Part shown: piece by piece, positions 12,244-23,928 of the stretch
Layout of the letters: each line of letters opens with the position of its first letter
How positions within the stretch are numbered: position 1 is the first letter of the stretch
DNA from: Cadophora sp. MPI-SDFR-AT-0126
Lineage: Eukaryota > Ascomycota > Leotiomycetes > Helotiales > Ploettnerulaceae
Assembly: GCA_020747065.1 (NCBI GenBank)
Contig: JAGMVK010000019.1
Location: forward strand, 372,001 to 436,000
Length of the DNA: 64,000 nucleotides
Reading direction: 5' to 3'
Made by a program: the position numbers and the translations under genes
Notes under the pieces: generated by a model
What the model saw: the letters and a program-made list of their open reading frames with translations, nothing else
What the model was told of the DNA's origin: nothing
Database searches by the model: none

Positions 12244-15200
12244 TCATGCAGCCATGTCTTTAGCAAAACTCTTGCTTCCCCCAAACGCCTTCCCATCCGA
12301 GCTCTCAGATTCCTGACCACCCGCATTCTGCGCCAGAATACCGCTCTGAGCCAAAGAATCCCAATCGTGGATGCGCTTCGTGAGGACGGGGTCATTCTCA
12401 TCACCGATGAACGTCCAGCTCTCCTCTGGATCTTCGGTCGTGTCATCTGTAGACTTTCCGTCGCGGCGCTTGATCAGTGACTTGGCGTATTCGAGATCCC
12501 GATAGATGGACTGGATGGCCGTGTCTACGCCATTTTCCTGCTGTAGAGTTAGCTATCTTGTGCTTGTAGATGTGTGGATGCGCATTTACCTGTCTAATAG
12601 TCTCGCCTAGGACCTTGGCTTTGACAATCATTCTCTGGCTATTGCACGCCTCCCACATTGCACGAGAGAAGGAGCTCACGTTGAGTTTCTTCAGACAGAT
12701 ACCAACCCCTAGATCCTGCACACGAGAGCCGAAGAAGTACTGGTCTCCAAAGAAGGGCTTGATGATTGTCGGAATCCCAGCTCTCAGACTGGCACCTGTT
12801 GTTCCGGATCCACCATGATGAGCAGCTGCATCGATTTGTTGGAACAGCCAGTCGTGGGGAGCAGACTTTATCAACAGGATTTCCGCAGGTAGTGGCTCCT
12901 CGACAATTGCGGCATCTTTCCTGTCAAGTCGGTCCGACCACCCTTTAGAAAGGATGCACCTGACATCAGCTTTGAGAACTGATTGAACGATCGTATCCGT
13001 CATTGCTGCTGAGTCCTGGACAACAATCGATCCAAAGCCAACGTAGACTATCTTCTTGCCATCGTCTCTGGCCTTCCTGATGAAGTCGGTCAGCTCCTTG
13101 GGTGGTGTCCAATCACTCCCACCTTCGTCAAGAAACCAATATCCAGTCACGCGAATCCAATCGCTGTAATCCAGTGGCGGTACTACTACAGATGGACTGA
13201 AGTTGTACAAGAACGGCACCTTGTTTGGTTGCATTCTCTCGAGACTTGTGGCTTGTATACCCAGCTCTTTTCGCCTCCATCGATTGACTTGAGAGGATAT
13301 GGCTTTCCAGAATACGTTGTCGAACATAACGTATGTGATGTAATTGTATGCTCCACCCATCTTGTGATCTGGAACTGCAAATGCGTGAGGATATGCGCGA
13401 GTCCTTGTCCATGGCATCGAGAAAGCCCGGAAGTAAGGAATGCCAAGTGCTTCGGCTATATGAATGCCGCCCATCGCACTGGGACTTTCAATCAGAAGAT
13501 CCGACTCCTGACAGGCTGCCCAACCTGAAGAAAGCAACTCATCAATCCACCCACGAAATTTTGTCGAGGCCTCCTTGAGGAAGGAATAGGTGAACATGCC
13601 ATTCTCGACACAGATGCGCATGAGCTCAGCAGGATCTCCTTCTACTGGGCGAAACTCAATCCCGTGGCTTTCAATCCAGGCTTGGAATTCACGATGGGTG
13701 GCAATTCTCGTTCGGTGGCCTTCGGCCATCAAACCCTTGCACAAAGCGATATAGGGCTGAACATCACCGCGCGAACCGATCGTCAAGCAAGTAACACGAA
13801 GAGATTCGGTCGGCTTGAAGTTGAGGATCGACGCGCGCGGATCATCAAACAATATTGGCGGGCCTTCGGCCTTGGCTTCTTCCGCTGTCTTCGGCATCTT
13901 GATTTCATGTTCAGCATAGCCATCCATTCGCGCCTGTTGGAGAGATCTGTGCTCATCGCTAGCAGTTTGAGCACTTTCTTTTTCTTCTGCGCTTAATAAT
14001 CCGGACTCTTTGAGATACCGCATGGTCTCCAGATTTTGGAGTAATGTGACTGCACAGTCATCTCGTAATTCGGCCTGAGGGAACTCGAAAAAGAGCTCTT
14101 CATGCCCTCGAATGACCACAACCAATCCGGAATATCCAAAACGAAATCCTTTCTCCTTGTCGACATTCTCGATATCCTTTAGAGGCAAAATGAGCTTGGT
14201 GCGTGTACCAGGAAGGAGACTGCGGAAGCAGAACGATCTGTCGCTAATGTAGATCTTGCCATACAGAGGTAGAACTCGATGGAGAAAGCCAAAATACGAG
14301 GCCTGTAGCTTTTCTGATGCGGGGAGTGCAAAGTGCTCTCGAAAACGGTCACCATAAGCAGCAGTCTGATCTTCATCGTCATCGTACGTCTCGTCGTCTG
14401 GAGCCAATCCTTGGGGCTCATCGTAATGCTTCTTGCCCCCCTTCCACATCCCTGATACCTTCTCGACGTAACCCATTGATTCAGTTGCCAGCAAAGTGCT
14501 CATACGTTTCGAATGTCGGTTGAGATACCCCGCAAAGCCAGCAGCACGTTGTAATGGATACGCCCCTGCCTTCACAAGGCTTTGCAACGTTGGGGCGGAT
14601 GCAGACTGCTCAACTTGACTTGTGTTTGAGTCTCCAACTGAGCCAGCCGTGGCAGTACGACGTGGCGGCGGTCTCATTGTTCCAGTGTTGGGTGTGACTC
14701 GCGACGGCGAGTCGGATCGTGAATCATCGTTATTAGAATCAGGATCTCGTCGGCGAGAAGCTGACGCAGAGCGCTGAATGGTTGGGGACAGAAATACATC
14801 AGAACCCCTCAATATCTGACTAGCGGAAGCTTGTGTGTCGTCGCTTGCCGATGGTAGCGCGCCAGATGATCCAGGTTCCTCTAAAGAGTGAACAAACGAA
14901 TCTGAAGACCCGTGCTTTTCAGAGGCTCGCCTCTCAGGAAGACGGTTCCTGCTTAGACTTCGCCTACTGGCGCTCACACTTCGACGTCCGGCCGTACCAT
15001 CCATAGTCAAGCGATTAAGGTCAACACTCCGCCTCCCAAAGTTCTTGAGGTCCATGCTCCTTCGGTATGCATCAGAACTTGCACGACTGAGCTCGGTACT
15101 GGCTCGAGGGCTTACAACACCGCCTATTGGTGATAGTGTGGCCTTGACACTGTGCTCCAAGAGGGGTGTGGTGGTCCTAATTGGCGGAGGTATTTGAGGG

Positions 15201-16836
15201 TTTGGGCGTCTGTCTCTGGGTGTCTGAGAGGAATTCCGCTTCGAGGGGCCAATGCTTCGTGATCTAGGACTCTGACTGCCATCAAGATGAGGAGGCGACA
15301 GTAAGACCTCCTCAGGAACTTGCTGGGCAGTAGTATCCTCAACTAAGATTCGGAGCACATTGAGGGCCTCCTTCCCGAAGCTGAAGAAAGAAAAGAAGTA
15401 CTACGAGAAAGTTAGAACTGTGTGTGACACAATGAAGATGTGAACTGACCTCGTCGATTGCGTAAGTCTCATCATTATCAATGACTCGAATCTTGCAGGT
15501 GTCCGCAAAGTCAATGATCTGACTGTCCTCGATATCGATGATATTCTCGATCGGCAACGAAATCTTGACGCTGTCTCCCTCATTGTGAGAGCGGAAAATG
15601 ATCTTCTGTAGTGATTTGACCCATTCTTTTGCACTCGGTGCGCTATCGGCCTTGAAGTTGTACTTCCTCTGGTGCGTTACAACAGTGAAGTGTGTAGCAT
15701 CTTTCCCCTTCTCTTTTTCTGCCACATTCGCCGATATGCCATAACGCAGGTCAATATTTCCGCTTGGGAAGTACAAATCCGAAGGGTCCGAGTAGTATGA
15801 GAGTACGTCGTCTTTGAGCCGGAACCAGTATCGGTTATATTTCGGATTCCTTCGACCGGACTTTGAGAGATATCCAGACTTCACTACTTCATTCTGGGGA
15901 ATGTCAGATACGAAAAACATGTAGCTCGAACGTGGGACTTACAGATTTCTTGGGTAAATAAGCATAGAAGCATATGTGCTTAGTCGTTATATACATGTAT
16001 CCTTGGAGTAAGACGCTCTTCAGTAGCCAGCAAGGATATTCTAAACTGGTTAGCATTGAAACTGTAGAACTTCCCCATGGCGATTTCGAGGAGTTGAAGG
16101 TCTATCGCCAGCACAGATTCAAAGAACCTTCAGGGCGAATGAAAATAAGGCTACCTTCTATTACATCCTCCGCATTCTCAAACTCAAATATGTCCATAAG
16201 CTGCTTTGCCAGACTACTTGATGTCTGTTCTTCTGCCATAGCCCCTTCTCGTGTATGTTTGGGTCGTGGTAAATCGAAGCTTGGCCGTAAAGACAGCTCT
16301 GCCTTAGCTTCCAACATCCTACTCATAACCGGAGCATCTCTGGAGTGTGTGCGGGCAACTTGAGCGTCGAGAGTAGCAGCTTCGGAGGATGGACTTGGGG
16401 AGGGGGATTTCGAGCCGCTTGGAGAGAGCTTCGATTTTGACCTTCCCATACCAGAAAGAGACCGCAGAAGCTTGCTCTCGGAGAACTTCCGTCTGTGATT
16501 CTTCTCCGGGTTGGCAGGTAGCTTTCCCTTCCGGGTCTTGTCGACCTTCAAGTCGGTATTTAGTGAAGCTGGAGGCTCCCCGACATCCTCCTCGTCGCTG
16601 GACGGGCCATCGAATCTGGCATTGAAGTCGACCTGGGATCCAGCTGCTGCTATCATGCCAAAGACCGACTGATTCATGTAGGCATTCCGGCCGTGGAGAG
16701 CAGTGCAGTCCTCGTCCGCGTCGTCCCCGTCTCGAAAGCGCTCTGGAATCTCCATTGTAACCTGACGACCCTCCTTCCTCTTCTTCGTCAACTTACGCGC
16801 CACGCGCTTCTTTAAATCCTCCTCCGGCGGCGCCAT
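12244..16836 (-). CDS. atg26: Sterol 3-beta-glucosyltransferase Atg26
   Basis: Exons 16155-16836, 15943-16040, 15450-15893, 12590-15400 and 12244-12537 give 1442 residues (4329 nt, in frame). The protein opens with [21 protein letters not shown] first GRAM segment spans exons 1-3. A PH domain lies at about 262-365 ([20 protein letters not shown]). A long Ser/Arg-rich linker follows, then a second GRAM domain at about 765-850 ([16 protein letters not shown]). The UDP-glucosyltransferase starts near 940 ([18 protein letters not shown]) and its C-terminal half has [17 protein letters not shown], the nucleotide-sugar site. The enzyme transfers glucose from UDP-glucose to ergosterol at membranes. 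In some fungi Atg26 is needed for pexophagy, through the PH-GRAM part. An upstream in-frame Met at 16863 would add 9 residues. Confidence 0.96.
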
Positions 16837-17718
16837 CTTGAATATCGAGGCCCAAGGTAACAACGGTTAGCCTCGTTGGGAGATGCAGGAAGTAAAGTCA
16901 GCCAGGTTCCCTCGCCTTGGCGCGAGGCGTAAACTGGAGTCGTTATCGATAAGCCCCCAAATTTGGGTCGATGAGCTAAAAGCGGTACTTGCAGCCGAAC
17001 TTCTACAATCACATGCCGGTGTCTTTGTATGAGACGGCACTGAGGTGAGGTGATCTGATGTGATGCGAGGTGAGATGAGGTGGTCACGGTGTAAACTGAT
17101 CAGATGGTGAGATCGGGACTGAGGTACAGCCAACGTTGGGGAGAGTCAGTCACATTGCACAATAAACACGTTGAGTTCGTGACTGGCTAGGTGAAAGCCA
17201 AAATAAGACGCACGATTCAAGCACTCTAAAGTCTGCTGTACATCCATCCATTCAGGACGGATGGAAATGGTAAACAAACTAGTCGTCGTTAAGGTTTGGG
17301 CCCTCCGTCGTCCGGTTTCCGCAACTTCTAGGCGGATGCAGCTGTCAGCCTGTCACAGCAGGCAATATTTGCTGCTAAGTGACTCAAAGGGGAGTTGCAA
17401 CCCGTCACATAGGCTCCTGTCTGACTCAAGATATCAAGGTATCCAAGGGGAAGAAGTGTTTTCGAACAAATGTTTTATGAACCTGCACCTTCCTTTAATG
17501 TCAATAGCTGAATGTACGGGGACGCATTGCCACCCAGGACCACACCAGCCTGACACCGAGTTGAGGTGGAATAATCAGATGCAGTGGTAACATTTCCGCC
17601 AGCCAATGACCTTGTTCAAACAAATACCCCGGAGACGCCATGTTCCCCTTCCCGCAAACGTTCCCAACCAAATCCCTACCTATCCAGACAAAAACAACAC
17701 CGAACACAACAGGATTAT
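16837..17718. other. Intergenic, atg26 promoter and cmr1 3' flank
   Basis: About 880 bp without a supported gene. A stretch at about 17040-17110 is rich in GAGGTGA/GATGTGA words, a degenerate purine-rich repeat. Otherwise I see nothing. Confidence 0.35.
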
Positions 17719-19328
17719 TCACATCCATAGACAGAGCTTTCCGCTAGCCGTGCCCCCCGCAACCCAGTCTCTTGTTGGATGAAAGTGCGCAACTGCCGGA
17801 ACGGCTGTAATTCCCTCTCCACTGAGCTGCGCCAACTGCTCACCATCCGAACTGTAAACATCAACGAAGCGATTCATATTCCCGATAGCGAACTTTTGAA
17901 TTCCATCTTCCGGTCTCTCTTGCCATTGCGGTTTCAGGATCGTGACCCAACGGCCAGTCTGATTATTGTGCTTAATAATCGCAGTAGGCTTCATGGCTTC
18001 ATCGTCGAGGTCTTGACCAGGCTTGAAGGTACCCGCATTGGGAAAGGAATGGATTTTGATGGTGTCGTCGTATGAACTCGTCGCAACATGACCCCCAGCA
18101 GACCATGAGGCGTGTGAGACTGACAGCCTGGATGTATGCTCACCCATAAGAGCAGGAACACGGGATTCTCCTTTTCCCTTGATGCTCCGAAGATCCCAGA
18201 TCTTGAGCATACGATCCAAAGAAGCTGTCGCGATCAAGTGAGGATGCAGTGGGTGATTCGCAAAACCACCAATCTTCTTGTCTGTAAGTTGCCATATCTC
18301 TGCATCATCAGGCTTAGTCCGCATGTCATGTCTGCCAAAGGATCCTTCCAAGGTCGAAAAATAAATAAGGTTCTGATCAGAAGACGGGATGGATATGCAG
18401 GAAATCGGTAAATCTTCGTTTACCGATGAAGGAGCGAAGACCTCGACAGCCACTCCCTTTTGAAGATCAAATTTTCGAATTGAGGAGTCGTATGAAGCGG
18501 AATATAGGTGATTGCCATCGGCGGGAAACACAAACGAGGTGATTGTCCTTGAATGGAGTTTCAAAGCAGTGATTGCAGGCTCCGGGCCATCAACCTCTTC
18601 GTCGTCATCTTCTTCGGCCTTGACATCGGCCCCAGTTTGGGAGGCATCGAAGATTCCCATGTTTCCCATTTTATCTCCAGCAAAAATGAGCGCTTTGTCC
18701 GGTGAAGGATGGAATCCAAGAGAGTAGACCCGTTCAGGAGTAATTTTTATTTCTGTAAGAATCAGCAAATGTCACTTTATCATCTCGAACAAGGAGGTTC
18801 CTTACGATTGGGTTCGTAACCGTCATATATTTCTAATCCACTCATTTTCTCCCTCAATGCCTTCAGGCCTTCGTCCGTGGTCTCCTTCACATCGTCCTCG
18901 GTAAACGTCCTGACATTTGGCTGTGCTCCCCTCATGATACCCGACAAGAAACCATCGTCCTTATTCCATTTCTTTCCATCAACGACAATGTCACTGAAGT
19001 TAAGATCCCCAGAGACTCTCAGCTTCTTAGCCTTTGCTTGCTCAATTGCGAACTCATATTCGACCTCGGCTTTCCGTTTCTGAGTCTCGCTGTCTGCCTC
19101 AATTCCAGCTAGCCGAGAACTTGTTCGCGTAGGTCGCGGTTCTTCTCTCTTGACAGGCGCAGCTCTCTTTCGTGAAGCTGGTGTCTTGGGTTTGCTCACA
19201 GGTTTGGGCGCAATCTTCGCTGCTGCCGAGGAGAGATCCTTAACGATTGCTTGATTTGTCGCAATGTTTGCGAGTCGGCTTCGCTCAAAAGCGCTCATTT
19301 CTTCTTTTTCTTTCTTAAGTGGAGCCAT
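17719..19328 (-). CDS. cmr1: DNA damage-binding WD40 protein Cmr1 (WDR76 family)
   Basis: Exons 18806-19328 and 17719-18752 give 518 residues (1557 nt, in frame), joined over a 53-bp intron so that DGYEPN runs into [16 protein letters not shown]. The N-terminal 180 residues are basic and Ser/Pro/Lys-rich and include RTSSRLAG. Seven WD-like blades follow, for example [30 protein letters not shown] and ending GKLCLWM. Yeast Cmr1 binds UV-damaged DNA and chromatin and gathers in intranuclear quality-control sites under replication stress. The length is typical of fungal orthologues. The gene starts back to back with the mitochondrial protein gene on the other strand, 326 bp away. Confidence 0.93.
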
Positions 19329-19654
19329 GTTGCCGTTTTGTCAGACTTCGATCCGATATGGTGTTGATGCTGCAGTGAAAGATGGTCGTCTGGATCATCA
19401 CTGAGGTCAATTCAATCTACACGAAAGGGCGCGTTGGTTGCGCGAAGGCACGCGACAGAGCTATCCCCGTAACAGTCTAGCTGAATTGTACCCCTGCCAT
19501 TATTTTGTTGCCGGAGGGAGCTCGAAATCTCAAGGTCAAATCCAGCACCAAGACGGTGAGTATCATGCCCTCAGATCCGTTGAGGTCAAATACACCTCAA
19601 AACCGCACGCCCATGTCAACATTGCATTAGTGCTCTCTCTGATCTCCAGAAACC
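19329..19654. promoter_or_regulatory. Bidirectional promoter, cmr1 and Mtf2-like gene
   Basis: Only 326 bp lie between two divergent ATGs, so the core promoters must share it. No obvious TATA box. Confidence 0.5.
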
Positions 19655-21397
19655 ATGCTCGGAACAAGAGCTGCTGCAGAAGTTGGCACTGCGGCCCTCT
19701 CAACCATGTCAACACCTATGCCATTCCTCTACCAGACTAGGACGCTCTCTACGTGGAGTTTGACCGGGGCAAACAGGGCAGATGGACCTCGATACTGCAA
19801 TGCCATACTTCGCAGGCACTACAGCGACTTCCGTAACAGCAATGCCTCGACACCTTCCCCTCGATTTACAATCAAACGAACATCGAACATGTCAGGAGCC
19901 GAACCTTCCTCAGCTAGGAGCTGGAAATGGAAGCCCGGACATGCAGACGATGCAAATTTGACGAGTCCGTATTCCGAAAATACTGGCAGGTCCTCGAGGA
20001 CTACTGCACGATTTACGAACGACTCGAATGCTCAGCCGTTCCCCTCCAGCTATTCTTTCAAACCGGGAGCATCGAACGGCACATATCTAGAAGAGTCAGG
20101 GTTCGATACGACTAAGAAACTCTTGAGTACCGAGGCCAATGACTTCAGGTTAGACGATGGACTGGGGTTCGATGAAATGGAAGATTTCGACGATTTTATT
20201 ATGGGAGATCCATTCTCAACAGGAATGCAGCCTGAAGAAATACAGGACTTGACGAGAAAGCACGGGGCTCGCGATTCAACAATAACGGATCAGGAAAGAT
20301 CGGCATTTCAAAAGATTTTCTCAGATATTTTCAAGAGATCAAATCGTGCAGGCGGGAGCCTAGGGTCTACTACGACTTCCGAACTGTTTGACAATGACCC
20401 CTTCGAGATGGAGAGTGAGCCGAGGAATATCGGACAAGCCAAAAAGAATCTTGGCAACATCCTCACTTCAGCAACGCAGAGAAATCCTCAAAGCCGTAGA
20501 GAGATGGAAACAGCTCTTGAAAAGTACCCAACAGCTCTCCGTGCAGCTGCGGCGAAGGCTATGGGATATATAGAAGACGAATCAGATGTGGAGCAAATCA
20601 AGTCCAGTCGAAACGCGGTATTGGACACGGAAGCATTGGAAGCATTGAGAGAGCCAGAGCGAAAACGCGTAGAGGGTCTCATGAATGGAGCCAATACAGA
20701 TTTCGAGCTGATGGAAATCATGGAGAAGGAGGTATTCTCCTTGATTTCAAAGTTGGGGCTGGACGATGGTCCTCCAAAGAACGCAGGTGCTCAAACTTCG
20801 CTGAAGGGCAAGAAGAAGAAGGGTTCGAAGAATGCGAAATTGTCACGGAAAACTGACACTGTAACGAATATCGAGCCGCAGGAGAAATCAGAAGCCACAA
20901 CCAGCGAGCCTGCAGTTGGTGGAGTGTCACCTCTGGCTCTCTACGGTCCTCTATATCCGTCATATCTCTTGCTTGGGCTCCGGCTTCTCGATCGCTCGTT
21001 CGCGAAACCATCTCCACTCGCCCTATCAATACTTCCAAGGATCAAGTCTTTGGGATATATCTCACAGATCCTGGGAGGGACCACGCCACTCTATAATGAA
21101 CTTCTCAATATTTACCGATACCGATATGATGACTTCCGCGGCATGCTTGATCTTCTACATGAAATGGAACGTGCTGCTCTAGAGTTTGACGAAGACACGC
21201 TTGCGATTGTCCGGAACACTGCGAAGTTTCAATTGAGCATTTATCGAGGCGAGAAAGGCAATACGATGAAAGCTTTATGGGCAATGCCTGAGTTTGCGCC
21301 AAATGGCTTCAGAGTTTGGAGAGAAAAGATCGTTAAAGCCATTATGGAGAGGGAGGACATGGCTGGAGAGCATCTTAACTTCGACCTGACACGATAG
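19655..21397 (+). CDS. Mitochondrial Mtf2-like protein
   Basis: A single exon codes 580 residues. The N-terminus is Arg/Ser/Thr-rich without acids and looks like a mitochondrial presequence, with ILRRHYS near 55 as a plausible cleavage region. The central part is hydrophilic, with an acidic patch (DEMEDFDDFIMGDPF). A Lys-rich linker (KGKKKKGSKNAK) precedes the C-terminal helical domain (PLALYGPLYPSYLLLGLRLL, YNELLNIYRYRYDDFRGMLD, ending FRVWREKIVKAIM). That block matches the Mtf2-like C-terminal domain of fungal proteins related to yeast Mtf2/Nam1, which acts in stability, splicing and translation of mitochondrial mRNAs with the mitochondrial RNA polymerase. The family call rests on recalled motifs; the exact function here is inferred. 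Confidence 0.82.
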   Translation: MLGTRAAAEVGTAALSTMSTPMPFLYQTRTLSTWSLTGANRADGPRYCNAILRRHYSDFRNSNASTPSPRFTIKRTSNMSGAEPSSARSWKWKPGHADDANLTSPYSENTGRSSRTTARFTNDSNAQPFPSSYSFKPGASNGTYLEESGFDTTKKLLSTEANDFRLDDGLGFDEMEDFDDFIMGDPFSTGMQPEEIQDLTRKHGARDSTITDQERSAFQKIFSDIFKRSNRAGGSLGSTTTSELFDNDPFEMESEPRNIGQAKKNLGNILTSATQRNPQSRREMETALEKYPTALRAAAAKAMGYIEDESDVEQIKSSRNAVLDTEALEALREPERKRVEGLMNGANTDFELMEIMEKEVFSLISKLGLDDGPPKNAGAQTSLKGKKKKGSKNAKLSRKTDTVTNIEPQEKSEATTSEPAVGGVSPLALYGPLYPSYLLLGLRLLDRSFAKPSPLALSILPRIKSLGYISQILGGTTPLYNELLNIYRYRYDDFRGMLDLLHEMERAALEFDEDTLAIVRNTAKFQLSIYRGEKGNTMKALWAMPEFAPNGFRVWREKIVKAIMEREDMAGEHLNFDLTR

Positions 21398-21559
21398 GTT
21401 TTACACCTTGTAACATAACGATTTTATAGTATCAAAAATTACAGACAGATTGTGGTATCGTCCCGAAATCACACACCCATCCTGCTCAAAATCCTCACTT
21501 CTGCGATGTCGCGCCCCAAAACTCCTCGAGACGATTAAACCGAAGGGCTCGGCTGTCGC

Positions 21560-22162
21560 TCAATTTCTGCCTCCCATGTTAACTTCCTTGAATTCGACCT
21601 TATCCTCGTCACCCCGTTCTGAAATACTATCTTCCGCATGTACGCTGTTTCTTCTGAAAAGGCCCATAAACGAGGAGCGTCTACCCTCAGGACTGGTCCC
21701 TGGTGACACTGATACAGACATGGTCGACCAGACACTCGACCTTCTTGTTCCATCAGCATTGACCCTAGGTGGGTATATGATATCGGAAGGCCTCCCTATT
21801 CCTTATTGTCAGTATCAAGAATGATCGCCCACAACAGTGAATTACTCACGAATATTTCCTGCACCACCAATACCAAAGCTCTTTTTCCTCTCAATGTTCA
21901 TAGCACCAGTTTCATTGCTCGCCATCCTGATCTTGGCCTTCGATGTTCTCACTCTCTGTCGTTTGGATTCAAGGTGTGTTCTCTGCTTCGGAACGAGTTG
22001 TTCAAGGCTGTTGTCCCGACTGAATTTATATCCGTATGCAGGAGGACGAGAACGAGAGCGTGAGTGCGAGCTGCAGACACTTCCTTGATAGTTAAGACTT
22101 GGCGGAGCAGACGCATGGTCTGAGCCTCTACTTATAGATATAGTCAGAGATAGGGAGACCAT
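21560..22162 (-). CDS. DUF3602 family protein (GGAGN motif)
   Basis: Exons 21850-22162 and 21560-21795 give 182 residues (549 nt, in frame) across a 54-bp intron with a GTGAGT donor. Splicing makes the continuous motif GIGGAGNIRRPSDIIYPPRV, the signature of DUF3602 proteins, which often carry several RGGAGN blocks; here I see one. The rest is Ser/Arg-rich and disordered (SVSPGTSPEGRRSSF, FRRNS), with many candidate phosphosites. Yeast Par32, a member with such repeats, is a phosphoprotein in nitrogen and TORC1 signalling; transferring that role here is inference. The 3' end faces the Mtf2-like gene, only 160 bp away. Confidence 0.75.
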
Positions 22163-22793
22163 TGCGACGAAGAGCTATGAGTGGTGAATTTTTTGCAGGC
22201 GCAAGCCGCCAGTGAAGATGTGGGGGAAGATAGGGCTACGATCCACGATTCGAGAATCCGGGACAGGAGAGCGAACAGAGATACGTCTTGGCGCAGATAT
22301 ACCACATCATCTCACTCTTCCCCGGGGCGAAACCTCTCCCTCTTAAATCGAACCAAGATAACCTGACACAACGCGATTCGTCCTCCTCGCCATCTCCTGA
22401 CCTGATCCCCATGCCGGGCACGCAAAAGTCACTCATCGCTCCTCGCCCCGCTCTGTGCTGCCGATCCCGCCACACAAACGTTCAAGTTTGTCACTCCTTG
22501 CAATCCAGCGGGTCCAATGCCTCGAGCCGGGCTTATCAGTGGCTTGAAACTTGCAGAATTATTCGCGGAGGATGTGCAAGCGTCCAGGTAGTGGACTGAC
22601 GACGACCCCTGCCAAGATTGAAGGGGATACAAGCTTTGTGGGGGGCGGCAGCTACATACGTAGATCGCTCGATAGCGTGAGGTGAAGCAAGGATCATGAT
22701 AAGCTGGATGCAAGAAGAAGCGGGGTCAAGTGTCACTCACTTCTCTCGAGGCTTTTTTGATTCGCCTATATTTTGCTTTCTGCTTATGGCACG

Positions 22794-23589
22794 TCACCAG
22801 ACATCAGCTTCTTGCTGCTTTATTCCCTCATCTTGCGAGTATGTTGTCTCGCTGATAATAGGAGGACAAACGGCAGCTTCAAAGTCAATCTCCTCAAATC
22901 GAATTTTGGAAGGGAAAGACTCAGTGAGCAATCTCAACGCTTCTGGACTTTGATAGGTATTAGCAGTTCCCATAGCCACGAATGTTTCTCCAGGGTGGAC
23001 AGTCGGACCAGACATCTCAATCAACCTCACGCGAGATCCAGCAAGCTCACAGTACCTCACGTCCAATGAGGTAGAATAATTAAGAGAAAGCCTCCTCGAA
23101 ATGATAGAACGCCACGGCAGCAAACAGGGATGTCTCGGCATTGTCGGCACCAGTACCACTTGCTGCTACTTTGACGGCTGTCACTGTCGCCTGCAGCTTT
23201 CCCCGTCAAAGATATCAGGCTCGTATCTCTCCGCAGCCAACAAAACTGCAACCTTCCATTGGCGGTCTCGGCATGAGCAGCCTCGAAATTTAACATTCAA
23301 AATTTGTGGAATAAGAATTCCCTCTAAGACCTGTTACAGCATCCCTTTTATGTTACTCAAGCAATGAGGCTGGTAATTGGAGAGAGAGACACCTCCGCTT
23401 GCTCGATAAAGCCTCGACAGCTTCGTACCGAAACACAAACATATCGCTTATCTCGAGGAGCTACAGGTTTCAACAGCTGCACAGCACATGTATCCGCTGC
23501 AACTTCCCGCTTCTGATCTGTTAATACTCTAGACTTGATTCCAAAGGTGATGCCGAAGTCGGTTTGAAAACCAGCTGGATGCTGCTAGA
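22794..23589 (-). pseudogene. Chain of ORF fragments, possible decayed or unresolved gene
   Basis: Four protein-like segments follow one another on the minus strand in changing frames. A: about 23357-23589 (HPAGFQTDFGITFGIKSRV). B: about 23194-23331 (RDRQWKVAVLLAAERYEPD). C: about 23070-23190 (GTGADNAETSLFAAVAFYHF). D: 22794-23159 in another frame, with RVRLIEMSGPTVHPGE and ending QQEADVW. A-B can be joined by a plausible intron (GTACGA to CAG) and B-C by a CAG acceptor. C-D needs a frame change inside a short run where I see no good intron. A stop codon also lies just upstream of A in its frame. No family recognised. It may be a pseudogene, a real gene with an intron I cannot place, or chance. 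Confidence 0.25.
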
Positions 23590-23846
23590 ATGATACACGG
23601 AATTTAGCTGTAGTCAGGTAGGGAAGGTCAGGAGCCAGGGAAGGCTCCGATCCCCAGGCAGTATGCGGAGATGAGATATCATTTTGGTCTTTCACTAACC
23701 ACTGACCGCTGACTTGTGTCTTGGCAAAGATTGTTGTCCCTAGAGAATGATCCGGCAAGTCTCACGAATTTGCTCTTCACAGCTTCGAGTTCTCAAATGC
23801 GAACTGAACGGATGAGCAGGGAATGTATCCTCTTGGACAAGATTTT

Positions 23847-23928
23847 GAAAAAAAAAAAAATAAAAAAAAATTAAAAAAAAAATTAAAAAAAAATTAAAAA
23901 AAAATTAAAAAAAAATTAAAAAAAAATT
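23847..23928. repeat. A/T tandem tract
   Basis: A pure A/T stretch on the + strand in which runs of about nine A are separated by TT every 10-11 bp, at least six units, after a longer poly-A. It is the most extreme composition in the window. Confidence 0.9.
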
